From the NCBI RefSeq assembly GCF_003581615.1, contig NZ_QXFH01000070.1:959215-1023214 (forward strand): a DNA stretch of 64,000 nt, in the 5' to 3' direction. Under the pieces are notes generated by a model. The model was not told the origin of the DNA. It saw only the letters and a list, made by a program, of their open reading frames with translations, and searched no databases. Position 1 is the first letter of the stretch. The number at the start of each line of letters is the position of its first letter. Below, in pieces: positions 10,701 to 19,130 of this stretch. The position numbers and the translations under genes are program-made. Source of the DNA: Flagellimonas lutimaris. Its GTDB lineage: Bacteria > Bacteroidota > Bacteroidia > Flavobacteriales > Flavobacteriaceae.

Positions 10701-10872
10701 TTGTTCAGCAGCTTGTAGCAGTGGAGCCATGGTGTTTGGTGATGTTAATGACCATGACAGTAAGGTAGCGGAATTGAAAGAGGATGATAGAATGTACCAT
10801 TTGTTGGAACATGTAGGAACAAAACCAAATGTGTTCTACCATGTGAAAGTTAGAAACACCAACGAGGCTTAA
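7759..10872 (+). CDS. actB: Alternative complex III subunit ActB (molybdopterin-oxidoreductase-like plus Fe-S domain)
   Basis: ActB is the large periplasmic electron-carrying subunit of alternative complex III. The 1,037-residue protein carries a twin-arginine signal starting about residue 50 (SRRDFLKY, then an Ala-rich core). The middle ~650 residues resemble the catalytic fold of molybdopterin oxidoreductases. From about residue 770 comes a ferredoxin-like domain with four Cys clusters: ACTGCGACVIAC, CQHCNHAPCETVC, RCVGTRYCANNC and KCSMC with a later CSAAC. In the studied family these bind three [4Fe-4S] and one [3Fe-4S] cluster and the molybdenum site is empty. It follows actA by 32 bases. 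Confidence 0.95.
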   Translation: MASNKKYWKSEAELNPNDSIVEALRNNEFTEEIPVDEFLGDKENLSSSNTSRRDFLKYVGFSTAAATVAACEGPVHKSIPYVVQPDNIVPGVANYYATTIADGFDFASILVKTREGRPIKIENNTDAKINGGANARVQASVLSLYDSKRVQGPMANGEPVEWKVLDATVKAKLNALKGSSKQVVLLTQTYASPSTTKLISEFKAAYGENVNHVVYDAISEDAALNAYQKAYGERALADYDFEKADLIVSFGADFLGDWQGGGYDSGYAKGRVPKNGKMSRHVQLESNMSLTGANADKRYPMTPTQQKIALAKLYGKLNGSSVGGGTSDVDEAVDKVAAEIRRAGSKAVVVSGLNDENVQTVVLAINKLLASEAFDAEKPKYIRQGDVAKMGKLIADMNAGRVGALIMDGVNPAYTLPNAEEFLSGLGQVDVSVDFAYINDETAQASSYVAAASHYLESWGDAEFKKGEYSLMQPAIRELFDTKQFQTALLTWMGIEKTYYEYIKETWSADVLQGGSWNKALQDGVFAAPAMIVEEETVAATDSEEEPEIVPIASAVRSLVNSTSPGTELVLYPKTGMGDGRQANNPWLQEFPDPISRVSWDNYVTVSKADAQSWGLENTIEADGGLNGSYVNLTVDGKVLEGVPVIVQPGQAVGTVGLAFGYGKKAGMQEEMATGVNAYTLYGNFSDVQPVTVEKASGVHEFACVQSQKTLMGRGDIIKETTLEIFNTKDHQEWNPMPHVTLNHNEIPVTSPDADLWDEFDRSIGHHFNLSIDLNACTGCGACVIACHAENNVPVVGKVEMRRSRDMHWLRIDRYYSSEETFEGDNEKKEEMDGLWGDKGSLGGFREMEDPSANPQVAFQPVMCQHCNHAPCETVCPVAATSHSRQGQNHMAYNRCVGTRYCANNCPYKVRRFNWFLYSDNDEFDFNMNNDLGKMVINPDVNVRSRGVMEKCSMCIQMTQKTILDAKRDGRVIKDGEFQTACSAACSSGAMVFGDVNDHDSKVAELKEDDRMYHLLEHVGTKPNVFYHVKVRNTNEA

Positions 10873-10905
10873 TCAATAAAAAAAGAAGTAACTAGAAGAT
10901 AAATT

Positions 10906-12657
10906 ATGGCGTCGCATTACGAAGCACCTATTCGAAAGCCCTTAGTGGTCGGAGACAAAGGATACCACGATGTAACAGTGGACATTGCCCGTCCGGTTGA
11001 GGGAAAGGCCAATAAACAATGGTGGATTGTTTTCACCATTGCATTAGTGGCATTCCTCTGGGGTCTAGGATGTATCATTTATACCGTTTCCACGGGGATT
11101 GGGGTTTGGGGTCTTAACCGAACTGTTAACTGGGCCTGGGATATCACCAACTTTGTATGGTGGGTAGGTATTGGTCACGCAGGTACACTTATTTCAGCTG
11201 TACTGTTGCTTTTCCGTCAAAAATGGAGAATGGCCATTAACCGTTCTGCAGAGGCGATGACCATTTTCTCGGTTATCCAAGCTGGATTGTTCCCGATTAT
11301 TCACATGGGACGTCCTTGGTTGGCTTATTGGGTACTCCCCGTTCCTAACCAATTTGGTTCCCTTTGGGTAAACTTTAACTCGCCCTTGCTTTGGGACGTA
11401 TTTGCGATTTCAACGTACCTTTCTGTATCATTGGTATTCTGGTGGACGGGTCTTTTGCCCGATTTTGCTATGATCCGTGATAGAGCGGTAAAACCATTCC
11501 AAAAGAAAATATACAGTCTGTTGAGTTTCGGTTGGACAGGTCGTGCAAAAGATTGGCAGCGTTTTGAGGAAGTTTCCTTGGTATTGGCTGGTTTGGCCAC
11601 ACCTTTGGTGCTTTCTGTACATACCATTGTATCTTTTGACTTTGCTACCTCGGTGATTCCAGGATGGCATACCACCATCTTCCCGCCATACTTTGTTGCC
11701 GGAGCAATTTTCTCTGGTTTCGCAATGGTGAACACCCTTTTGATCATTATGCGTAAGGTGTGTAGCTTGGAAGCTTACATCACGGTACAGCATATTGAGT
11801 TGATGAACATTGTAATCATGATTACAGGTTCCATTGTTGGATGTGCCTATATCACAGAGTTGTTCATTGCATGGTATTCAGGAGTTGAATATGAGCAGTA
11901 CGCCTTCTTGAACAGGGCAACAGGGCCTTATTGGTGGGCTTACTGGTCCATGATGACCTGTAATGTATTCTCTCCACAATTTATGTGGTTCAAAAAATTG
12001 CGTACCAGCATTATGTTCTCATTCTTTATTTCTATTGTGGTGAACATAGGTATGTGGTTCGAGCGTTTTGTAATTATCGTTACTTCATTGCACAGGGATT
12101 ACTTGCCATCTTCTTGGACTATGTTCTCCCCGACCTTTGTGGATATCGGAATCTTTATAGGAACTATTGGATTCTTCTTTGTACTGTTCCTGTTGTACTC
12201 GAGAACATTCCCGGTAATTGCACAGGCAGAGGTAAAATCCATCTTGAAAGCATCTGGTGAGAAATACAAGAAATTAAGGGATGCTGGTAAACCTCTCTAT
12301 GAAATGCCATCGAATGTCAACAAAGTTGTGAGCTACGATGAGCCCATAACCGATGACGTTTTGATGGGGGAGCCCAAGCCGACTGTTGGTGATAAAGTAG
12401 GAGTTTCCGAGTTGCTCGGTTCCATTGGTACTTTTGACGCGGCTACAGAAACCCCGGACGATTTGAAAAAGATAAAAGGTGTTGGCCCCGAAATGGAGCG
12501 TACCTTGAACGAAATAGGCATATTTACCTATGCACAGGTCGCTAGAATGACCGAAAAGGAGTATGAGTTGTTAGACTCGATTACCGGAAGGTTCCCAGGG
12601 CGTGCGCAACGGGACGATTGGGCTGGTCAGGCAAAGTTGTTAAACGATAAAAAATAA
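10906..12657 (+). CDS. actC: Alternative complex III subunit ActC (NrfD-like) with C-terminal helix-hairpin-helix domain
   Basis: ActC is the NrfD/PsrC-type integral membrane subunit that helps bind quinol. The 583-residue protein has about ten membrane segments between residues 35 and 445. After a ~70-residue linker, residues from about 518 form a separate small domain with IKGVGPEMERTLNEIGI and a later Trp-containing helix. This matches the helix-hairpin-helix (DUF4332/COG3743-like) modules found at the ends of several other bacterial proteins. The domain is not part of the classical subunit and makes this protein longer than usual. The stop is two bases before actD. Confidence 0.92.
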   Translation: MASHYEAPIRKPLVVGDKGYHDVTVDIARPVEGKANKQWWIVFTIALVAFLWGLGCIIYTVSTGIGVWGLNRTVNWAWDITNFVWWVGIGHAGTLISAVLLLFRQKWRMAINRSAEAMTIFSVIQAGLFPIIHMGRPWLAYWVLPVPNQFGSLWVNFNSPLLWDVFAISTYLSVSLVFWWTGLLPDFAMIRDRAVKPFQKKIYSLLSFGWTGRAKDWQRFEEVSLVLAGLATPLVLSVHTIVSFDFATSVIPGWHTTIFPPYFVAGAIFSGFAMVNTLLIIMRKVCSLEAYITVQHIELMNIVIMITGSIVGCAYITELFIAWYSGVEYEQYAFLNRATGPYWWAYWSMMTCNVFSPQFMWFKKLRTSIMFSFFISIVVNIGMWFERFVIIVTSLHRDYLPSSWTMFSPTFVDIGIFIGTIGFFFVLFLLYSRTFPVIAQAEVKSILKASGEKYKKLRDAGKPLYEMPSNVNKVVSYDEPITDDVLMGEPKPTVGDKVGVSELLGSIGTFDAATETPDDLKKIKGVGPEMERTLNEIGIFTYAQVARMTEKEYELLDSITGRFPGRAQRDDWAGQAKLLNDKK

Positions 12658-12659
12658 TT

Positions 12660-13187
12660 ATGGCATCAAAAGTTATACAAGCACTTTACAACGATGACGA
12701 TGTGTTGATGCATGCCGTAAAAAAGGTTAGGGCAGAGCACCATCATATAGAAGAGGTGTACACTCCGTTTCCTGTTCACGGTCTAGACAAGGCAATGGGA
12801 TTGGCCGACACCCGAATAGCTATTACATCTTTCCTTTATGGATGTTTGGGGTTAACGGTTGCCATAGTTATGATGAATTATATCATGATTGAGGATTGGC
12901 CACAGGATATTGGTGGTAAACCGAGTTTTACTTACTTGGACAACATGCCGGCCTTTGTTCCAATTATGTTCGAGCTTACGGTTTTCTTTGCAGCTCACTT
13001 AATGGTGATAACTTTTTATTTGAGAAGTAAAATGTGGCCGTTCAAAAAAGCCGAAAACCCGGATAAAAGAACAACTGATGACCATTTTTTAATGGAACTT
13101 GGTGTGCACGATAACGAAAACGAACTTGCCGATTTGTTGTGGGAAACAGGAGCGGTGGAAGTAAAAGTTACAGAAAAGGAGTCTTAA
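12660..13187 (+). CDS. actD: Alternative complex III subunit ActD (DUF3341)
   Basis: A 175-residue protein of the DUF3341 family, a small membrane subunit of alternative complex III. It has a soluble N-terminal part with VYTPFPVHGLDKAMG, the conserved region that faces the other subunits, and two membrane segments (about 58-78 and 98-120). The C-terminus is acidic and short. It starts two bases after actC, and actE starts four bases after it, so the genes are tightly packed and probably translationally coupled. The precise role of ActD is not known even in the studied complexes. Confidence 0.9.
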   Translation: MASKVIQALYNDDDVLMHAVKKVRAEHHHIEEVYTPFPVHGLDKAMGLADTRIAITSFLYGCLGLTVAIVMMNYIMIEDWPQDIGGKPSFTYLDNMPAFVPIMFELTVFFAAHLMVITFYLRSKMWPFKKAENPDKRTTDDHFLMELGVHDNENELADLLWETGAVEVKVTEKES

Positions 13188-13191
13188 TAAT

Positions 13192-13761
13192 ATGAAGCAA
13201 TTAGGTAAAATAAGTGTTGCTTTGGTTTTGGTACTGTTTGCTGCCTCTTGTGCAGATAAAAACAGTCCAAACTACCAATACATGCCAAACATGTACGAAC
13301 CCGTAGGATATGAAACCTACCAAGGTGTGGACAATGGGTTGTTTCCGCAAGGGACTGAGGCCTTGTTGCCCCCAGAACACACCATCTCAAGAGGATACAT
13401 GCCCTATGAGTTCGAAAACACTCCGGAAGGTAAAGAACTAGCAAGATTGAATACAAGCCCATTGGATTCCTTGGAAAGCGATGAAAATTTGGCAAAAGGA
13501 GCAGAGCTCTATGCAATTTATTGTGCTGTATGCCATGGAGCAAAAGGAGATGGACAAGGTAATCTTGTAAAGAGAGAAAAAATATTGGGTGTTCCTAGCT
13601 ATGATGATGTAGCCAGAAATATTACAATTGGAACTACGTATCACACTATTTATTATGGATTGAACTCCATGGGGTCTTATGCCTCTCAGTTCGCCAATGA
13701 AAAAGAAATGTGGCAAGTGTCCGAATATGTGATGAAGTTAAAGGAAGACCTAACAAAATAA
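13192..13761 (+). CDS. actE: Alternative complex III subunit ActE (monohaem cytochrome c lipoprotein)
   Basis: ActE is a monohaem cytochrome c that takes electrons from ActA and hands them to the oxidase. The 189-residue protein starts with a lipoprotein signal (lipobox FAASC near residue 20). The haem site is CAVCH near residue 110, followed by GAKGDGQG, with a Met ligand likely in the GLNSMGSY stretch. The N-terminal extension contains the Tyr/Pro-rich NMYEPVGYETYQ region found in ActE proteins, which packs on the complex. It lies between actD and actF in the same orientation. Confidence 0.92.
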   Translation: MKQLGKISVALVLVLFAASCADKNSPNYQYMPNMYEPVGYETYQGVDNGLFPQGTEALLPPEHTISRGYMPYEFENTPEGKELARLNTSPLDSLESDENLAKGAELYAIYCAVCHGAKGDGQGNLVKREKILGVPSYDDVARNITIGTTYHTIYYGLNSMGSYASQFANEKEMWQVSEYVMKLKEDLTK

Positions 13762-13778
13762 TAGGATAAGAATAAACT

Positions 13779-15113
13779 ATGTATACCTTTTCAAACAAAC
13801 TTAGAATAGGATCTTTCATAGCCATGGGGCTTGGAGTTATTTTCTTGGCAATTGGTTTTTTGTCAGCTCCATCAACAGTGGAAGAAGCCAAGGCCATGGT
13901 GGCAGTGCATGACGATGGTCATGGTGGAGGGCATGCAGAAGCAGCCGAAAACCATGGCGAAGAACAGGGTCACGGTGCAGAAACCGCGAATGGAGAAGAG
14001 CACGATTCTTCTCACGATACGCATTTGTTGCACCAACTGCAAAACAGACCTTGGTCCGCACTTTACGTAGCTGCATTCTTTTTCTTTATGATCGCTTTGG
14101 GCGTGTTGGCTTTTTATGCTATACAACGAGCAGCACAAGCAGGATGGTCCCCATTATTGTTTAGAGTCATGGAAGGAATAACCGCATATTTGATTCCTGG
14201 CGGTATTATTGTATTTGTCATTCTATTGCTTTCGTCATTGCACATGAACCATATGTTTGTTTGGATGGATGCGGATACCGTAGCTCACGACGAATTATTA
14301 CAAGGTAAGGCAGGGTATTTGAACCCAACCTTTTTCTTGATAAGAGCTGCTATATTCTTGGGTGGATGGATTTTCTATCGTCAATATTCAAGAAAACTTT
14401 CTTTAGCTCAAGATGAGTCCGATGACAATAGCAACTTTGTGAAAAACTTTAGATGGTCAGCGGCCTTCTTGGTATTCTACCTAATTTCAGAATCCATGAT
14501 GTCATGGGACTGGATTATGAGCTTGGATCCACACTGGTTTAGTACCTTGTTTGGATGGTATGTGTTTGCCAGTATGTTTGTTTCTGGTATTACAGTAATT
14601 GCCATGGTAACCGTTTACCTGAAATCAAAAGGATATTTAGAGGATGTAAATAATAGCCATATCCACGATTTGGCCAAGTTTATGTTTGGTATCAGTATAT
14701 TCTGGACTTACCTTTGGTTTTCACAGTTTATGCTTATTTGGTACGCAGACATACCTGAAGAGGTGACTTATTACATAGCCCGTTTCCAAGATTACAAATT
14801 ACCATTCTTTGGTATGTTGGTCATGAACTTTGTTTTCCCATTATTGGTACTCATGAACAGTGATTATAAACGTGTTAACTGGTTTGTGATAATGACCGGT
14901 ATTGTGGTTCTTTTTGGCCACTATTTGGATATATTTAATATGGTAATGCCTGCAACGGTTGGTGATCAATGGTATATTGGATTGCCTGAGATTGGCGGTA
15001 TTTTATTCTTTGGAGGTTTATTTGTGTTCTGGGTGTTTACAGCTTTAACAAAAGCCCCATTACAACCCAAAAGAAACCCATTTATTGAAGAGAGTAGACA
15101 TTTTCATTATTAA
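13779..15113 (+). CDS. actF: Alternative complex III subunit ActF (NrfD-like)
   Basis: ActF is the second NrfD-like membrane subunit of alternative complex III. The 444-residue protein has about ten membrane segments. Between the first and second is a striking His/Glu/Gly-rich loop (about residues 42-88) with roughly a dozen His, including HDDGHGGGHAEAAENHGEE. The family normally has only a short loop here. The remaining segments, with the SESMMSWDWIMSLDPHWFST stretch, are well conserved in the family. coxB follows 27 bases later, which supports a physical ACIII-oxidase partnership. Confidence 0.93.
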   Translation: MYTFSNKLRIGSFIAMGLGVIFLAIGFLSAPSTVEEAKAMVAVHDDGHGGGHAEAAENHGEEQGHGAETANGEEHDSSHDTHLLHQLQNRPWSALYVAAFFFFMIALGVLAFYAIQRAAQAGWSPLLFRVMEGITAYLIPGGIIVFVILLLSSLHMNHMFVWMDADTVAHDELLQGKAGYLNPTFFLIRAAIFLGGWIFYRQYSRKLSLAQDESDDNSNFVKNFRWSAAFLVFYLISESMMSWDWIMSLDPHWFSTLFGWYVFASMFVSGITVIAMVTVYLKSKGYLEDVNNSHIHDLAKFMFGISIFWTYLWFSQFMLIWYADIPEEVTYYIARFQDYKLPFFGMLVMNFVFPLLVLMNSDYKRVNWFVIMTGIVVLFGHYLDIFNMVMPATVGDQWYIGLPEIGGILFFGGLFVFWVFTALTKAPLQPKRNPFIEESRHFHY

Positions 15114-15140
15114 ACGATTTAAGTCTTAGATAGATAAACG

Positions 15141-16268
15141 ATGACTGCATTATTAACATTCACTGTTTTAGTATTAGTTGCGATCGCTATTTGGCAGATG
15201 ACCAAGATTTTTGAATTATCGCAAACTAAAACAGAGCGCGCTGAGATAGCCAACGATTCCGATAACAAGAACAATGGGTACCTTTTATTTGCCTTTCTGA
15301 TTTTCATTTATGGAATCACGATTTTCAGTTTCGCCAAGTATTCCAAAATGCTTTTGCCAGAAGCTGTATCTGAACATGGTGGTGAATACGACCAATTGAT
15401 GTTGGTTTCCATGGGTATTATCTTCTTTGTTCAAACGATTACCCAGGCTCTACTGCACTACTTTGGTTATAAGTACAGAGGGCAAAAAGGAAGAAAGGCC
15501 TTGTTTTTTGCAGATAATGATAGGTTAGAGTTTATCTGGACCATTATTCCAGTAATTGTATTGGCAGGTTTGATTCTTTGGGGATTGTACACTTGGACCA
15601 ATATTATGGATATCAATGAGGATGACGACCCTTTAGTGGTGGAATTATATGCCCAACAATTTAATTGGACAGCCAGATATAGTGGAGAAGATAACGTACT
15701 TGGCGAAGCCAATGTTCGGTTGATTGATATTGCTAATGCCAATGTACTTGGTTTGGACGAATCTGACCCCAATGCCGAAGATGATATCATTGTAAAAGAA
15801 TTGCACTTGCCTGTAGGACGAAAAGTGAACTTTAAAATGAGGTCTCAAGATGTATTGCACTCTGCATATATGCCTCACTTTAGAGCTCAAATGAACTGTG
15901 TTCCTGGAATGATTACACAATTTTCTTTCACCCCCACGATAACAACAGAAGAGATGCGCTTGAATCCTGATGTTGTTGACAAGGTAAAAAGGACCAATGC
16001 CCTAAGGGCAGAATGGGCTGCTGAAGGGAGACCTAATTCTGACCCATGGGAGTTTGATTACGTTTTGTTGTGCAACAAAATATGTGGAAAATCACACTAT
16101 AATATGCAGATGAAGATTATAGTGGAAACCGAAGAAGAGTTCAATAAATGGCTTGCGGAGCAAAAATCTTTCAAAGAAACCGTTATGGTGGATGAAGAGG
16201 AAGAACAAGCATTCAACACAGAAGATGGTGTTGATGTTGAATTGGAAGAGAGAACTTCGGAAGAATAA
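15141..16268 (+). CDS. coxB: Cytochrome c oxidase subunit II
   Basis: Subunit II receives electrons from cytochrome c at its binuclear CuA site. The 375-residue protein has three N-terminal hydrophobic segments (about 2-20, 50-70 and 80-160 containing two more) and a periplasmic cupredoxin domain. CuA ligands are visible as H240 (VLHSAY), C311, C315, H319 and M322 in CNKICGKSHYNM. The tail is a long acidic Glu/Asp-rich extension of about 40 residues. There is no fused cytochrome c domain, so ActE or another cytochrome must be the donor. It lies between actF and coxA. Confidence 0.95.
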   Translation: MTALLTFTVLVLVAIAIWQMTKIFELSQTKTERAEIANDSDNKNNGYLLFAFLIFIYGITIFSFAKYSKMLLPEAVSEHGGEYDQLMLVSMGIIFFVQTITQALLHYFGYKYRGQKGRKALFFADNDRLEFIWTIIPVIVLAGLILWGLYTWTNIMDINEDDDPLVVELYAQQFNWTARYSGEDNVLGEANVRLIDIANANVLGLDESDPNAEDDIIVKELHLPVGRKVNFKMRSQDVLHSAYMPHFRAQMNCVPGMITQFSFTPTITTEEMRLNPDVVDKVKRTNALRAEWAAEGRPNSDPWEFDYVLLCNKICGKSHYNMQMKIIVETEEEFNKWLAEQKSFKETVMVDEEEEQAFNTEDGVDVELEERTSEE

Positions 16269-16303
16269 CAAATAAAAAGAATAACGAAAAAATTAATTGG
16301 AAT

Positions 16304-18127
16304 ATGTCTGAAGTAGCCCATGTAAGTCACGATGACCACCACGATGATCACGGACATCACCATAAGGAAACTTTCATAACAAAATACATTTTCAGTCAGG
16401 ACCATAAGATGATAGCTAAGCAATATCTCATCACTGGTCTGATTATGGGATTCATTGGAATAGCCATGTCATTGCTATTTAGAATGCAATTGGCTTGGCC
16501 AGGCGAATCCTTTGCGATTTTTGAAACCGTATTGGGCAAGTGGGCACCAGATGGTGTAATGGATGCCGACATCTATTTGGCATTGGTTACCATTCATGGT
16601 ACTCTAATGGTGTTCTTCGTTTTAACCGCAGGACTGAGTGGTACTTTTAGTAACCTATTAATTCCATTGCAAATTGGGGCTAGGGATATGGCCTCTGGAT
16701 TTTTGAACATGGTTTCTTATTGGATGTTTTTCATTTCATCGGCCATAATGGTTAGCAGTTTGTTTGTTGAAGCCGGACCGGCCGCTGCTGGATGGACTAT
16801 TTATCCACCATTGAGTGCATTGCCGATGGCACAGCCAGGTTCTGGTTTGGGTATGACCCTTTGGCTAGTATCCATGGCTATATTCATCGCTTCCTCTTTG
16901 TTGGGATCTTTGAACTACATTGTTACAGTAATCAACCTTAGAACAAAAGGAATGTCCATGACGCGTTTGCCATTGACAATCTGGGCGTTCTTTGTAACAG
17001 CAATTATAGGGGTTATTTCTTTCCCAGTATTGCTTTCAGCAGCTTTGTTGTTGATTATGGATAGAAGTTTTGGAACTTCATTCTTCTTGTCAGATATCTT
17101 TATCCAAGGTGAAGTACTACATTATCAAGGAGGTTCTCCAGTATTGTACGAGCACTTATTCTGGTTCTTGGGCCACCCGGAGGTATATATTGTATTGTTG
17201 CCAGCTTTGGGTATTACGTCCGAAGTTATGTCGACAAACGCAAGGAAACCAATTTTTGGATATAGGGCGATGGTAGCATCTATTTTAGCCATTGCGTTTC
17301 TATCTACAATTGTGTGGGGACATCACATGTTTGTATCTGGTATGAACCCTTTCTTGGGATCTGTATTTACATTTACAACATTATTGATTGCAATCCCGTC
17401 AGCGGTAAAGGCATTTAACTATATCACTACACTCTGGAAGGGTAATCTGCAGCTCAACCCAGCTATGTTGTTCTCCATTGGTTTGGTATCAACATTCATT
17501 ACCGGAGGTCTTACGGGAATCATTTTGGGTGATAGTACTCTGGATATTAATGTTCACGATACATACTTCGTTGTTGCGCACTTCCACTTGGTTATGGGAA
17601 TATCCGCACTTTACGGACTTTTTGCCGGTGTTTATCACTGGTTCCCGAAAATGTTCCAAGGACGTATGATGAACAAGAACTTGGGCTATGTCCATTTTTG
17701 GATTACCGCAGTCTGTGCCTATGGGGTATTCTTCCCAATGCACTTTGTGGGAATGGCAGGGGTACCGCGTCGTTATTATGAAAACACGGCGTTCCCAATG
17801 TTCGATGAGTTGACAAACGTTCAAGTTTTAATGACGGTATTCGCTATTATCGCAGGTTTGGCACAGTTGATATTCGTTTACAACTTTATTTCAAGCATAT
17901 TCTACGGTAAAAGAGGACCGGTTAACCCTTGGAGTTCAAATACATTGGAATGGACAACTCCACAAGAGCACATTCATGGAAACTGGCCAGGAGAAATTCC
18001 CCACGTTTATCGTTGGGCATACGATTACAGTAAAACTTATGAGAATGGTGAGTACATTATTGCAGGGCAGGATTTTGTGCCGCAAAACGTTCCGCTTCAG
18101 GAGAACGAAGAAGAACTCAACCATTAG
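16304..18127 (+). CDS. coxA: Cytochrome c oxidase subunit I
   Basis: Subunit I holds the haem a and the haem-copper site where oxygen is reduced and protons are pumped. The 607-residue protein has at least twelve membrane segments. CuB ligands are seen as H291 in GHPEVY, with the cross-linked Y295, and H340-H341 in WGHHMF. The haem ligands lie in the late VAHFHLVMG stretch. These mark an A-type oxidase. The N-terminus is His-rich (about 11 His within residues 5-24), which is not required for activity. It is the last gene of the act-cox operon and is followed by a terminator. Confidence 0.96.
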   Translation: MSEVAHVSHDDHHDDHGHHHKETFITKYIFSQDHKMIAKQYLITGLIMGFIGIAMSLLFRMQLAWPGESFAIFETVLGKWAPDGVMDADIYLALVTIHGTLMVFFVLTAGLSGTFSNLLIPLQIGARDMASGFLNMVSYWMFFISSAIMVSSLFVEAGPAAAGWTIYPPLSALPMAQPGSGLGMTLWLVSMAIFIASSLLGSLNYIVTVINLRTKGMSMTRLPLTIWAFFVTAIIGVISFPVLLSAALLLIMDRSFGTSFFLSDIFIQGEVLHYQGGSPVLYEHLFWFLGHPEVYIVLLPALGITSEVMSTNARKPIFGYRAMVASILAIAFLSTIVWGHHMFVSGMNPFLGSVFTFTTLLIAIPSAVKAFNYITTLWKGNLQLNPAMLFSIGLVSTFITGGLTGIILGDSTLDINVHDTYFVVAHFHLVMGISALYGLFAGVYHWFPKMFQGRMMNKNLGYVHFWITAVCAYGVFFPMHFVGMAGVPRRYYENTAFPMFDELTNVQVLMTVFAIIAGLAQLIFVYNFISSIFYGKRGPVNPWSSNTLEWTTPQEHIHGNWPGEIPHVYRWAYDYSKTYENGEYIIAGQDFVPQNVPLQENEEELNH

Positions 18128-18151
18128 AAAATAGATTTATATTAGTGAAAG

Positions 18152-18178
18152 AGCCCGTCCGATTGGATGGGCTTTTTT
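18152..18178 (+). terminator. Intrinsic terminator of the act-cox operon
   Basis: AGCCCGTCC (18152-18160), loop GATT and GGATGGGCT (18165-18173) form a 9-bp stem with one G-U pair, followed by six T. It ends the operon 25 bases after coxA. Confidence 0.85.
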
Positions 18179-18235
18179 ATTGGAATAGATTTTGAAGTGA
18201 ATTGTATATCTTTAAATGGCATTTCCCCTATCAAA

Positions 18236-19069
18236 ATGAGAACCATCATGAAAAAGTTACTTATTCTATTATTGGTAGTATCCCCAATTGTATCAATAGC
18301 ACAACGCAAACCTAAAATTAAGGGAAGTCGAATCGTAACACAGGTGAGCGAAGAACTTCCACCATTCGATGCCATTGTTTTAAATGATGATCTTGAAATC
18401 AACCTTGATAAGTCATTTGGTCCAGGATATCATATTATTGCTGATGATAATTTGATAGATGTTCTAAAATTTGAAGTCAAAGACGGTACTTTGGTAATCA
18501 GTTCCTATTATAACATAACCGCTAAAAAGGAATTGGAAATTACCGTAAACTATACCGAACTTAAGGCCATCACATTAAAGAATGGAAGCGTCGTTTCCAA
18601 AAATATTATTGAATCCAATGAACTGTTTGTTGATGGATTTAATAATGCAAAAATGGACATAAAGGCTAATGCTGCTGTTATGGATGTTAATTTGGAAGAT
18701 ACTAGCAGCGGTGATTTTCATGTAGAGGTAGATTCCTTGAACATCAACCTGAATAAAAGAGCGCAAGCCTACGTTTATGCCCAAATCAACGCGGGGGCAT
18801 TGGATGTGGAAGGGAATTCATCTTTGACCATGGAGGGTACCTCCGAAAGATTACAAGCTAATTTATTGGACACGGCCAAGTATCGTGGAGAAAGTATGCA
18901 AATAGGTTCTTGCCAACTTAAAATCACAGGGAATGCCAATGCAAGGGTATATGCATTTAATGATATCCGAATCAATGCCACGGGAGGTGCAAGCATTTAT
19001 CTGTATGGTACACCAAATATTGCCATAACCGAATTTCTGGATACTGCGCAGCTCATTAAAAAGGAGTAA
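18236..19069 (+). CDS. Secreted GIN-domain (DUF2807) protein
   Basis: A 277-residue exported protein of the head GIN / putative auto-transporter adhesin type (DUF2807). The signal peptide LLILLLVVSPIVSIAQ follows a short Lys-rich start. The mature part is a run of beta strands with the family features PPFDAIVLNDDLEINLDKS, LKAITLKNGSVV and repeated Asn/Ala/Ser strands, suggesting a right-handed beta helix. The open frame reaches back to 18167, inside the coxA terminator, so a start at the ATG 18236 (or 18248) is preferred. A TATCTTTA box at 18207 fits a promoter after the terminator. The function is unknown; it is unlikely to belong to respiration. Confidence 0.8.
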   Translation: MRTIMKKLLILLLVVSPIVSIAQRKPKIKGSRIVTQVSEELPPFDAIVLNDDLEINLDKSFGPGYHIIADDNLIDVLKFEVKDGTLVISSYYNITAKKELEITVNYTELKAITLKNGSVVSKNIIESNELFVDGFNNAKMDIKANAAVMDVNLEDTSSGDFHVEVDSLNINLNKRAQAYVYAQINAGALDVEGNSSLTMEGTSERLQANLLDTAKYRGESMQIGSCQLKITGNANARVYAFNDIRINATGGASIYLYGTPNIAITEFLDTAQLIKKE

Positions 19070-19091
19070 CCTTGGTTTCGCGAACAAACCG

Positions 19092-19123
19092 TTTCCAGTA
19101 GCGCGGCTTTTCAACTATATTTG
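19092..19123 (+). promoter_or_regulatory. Promoter of ruvB, leaving almost no leader
   Basis: TATATTTG at 19116-19123 matches TAnnTTTG, with TTTC at 19092 as a near-fit upstream box (21-base spacing). The ruvB ATG is at 19131, so transcription would start within a few bases of the start codon. Confidence 0.5.
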
Positions 19124-19130
19124 TTGAACC

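Noticed and set aside
18167..18235. Upstream start of the GIN-domain protein
   Set aside because: The frame begins in the T-run of the coxA terminator and would put a long extension before a normal signal peptide.
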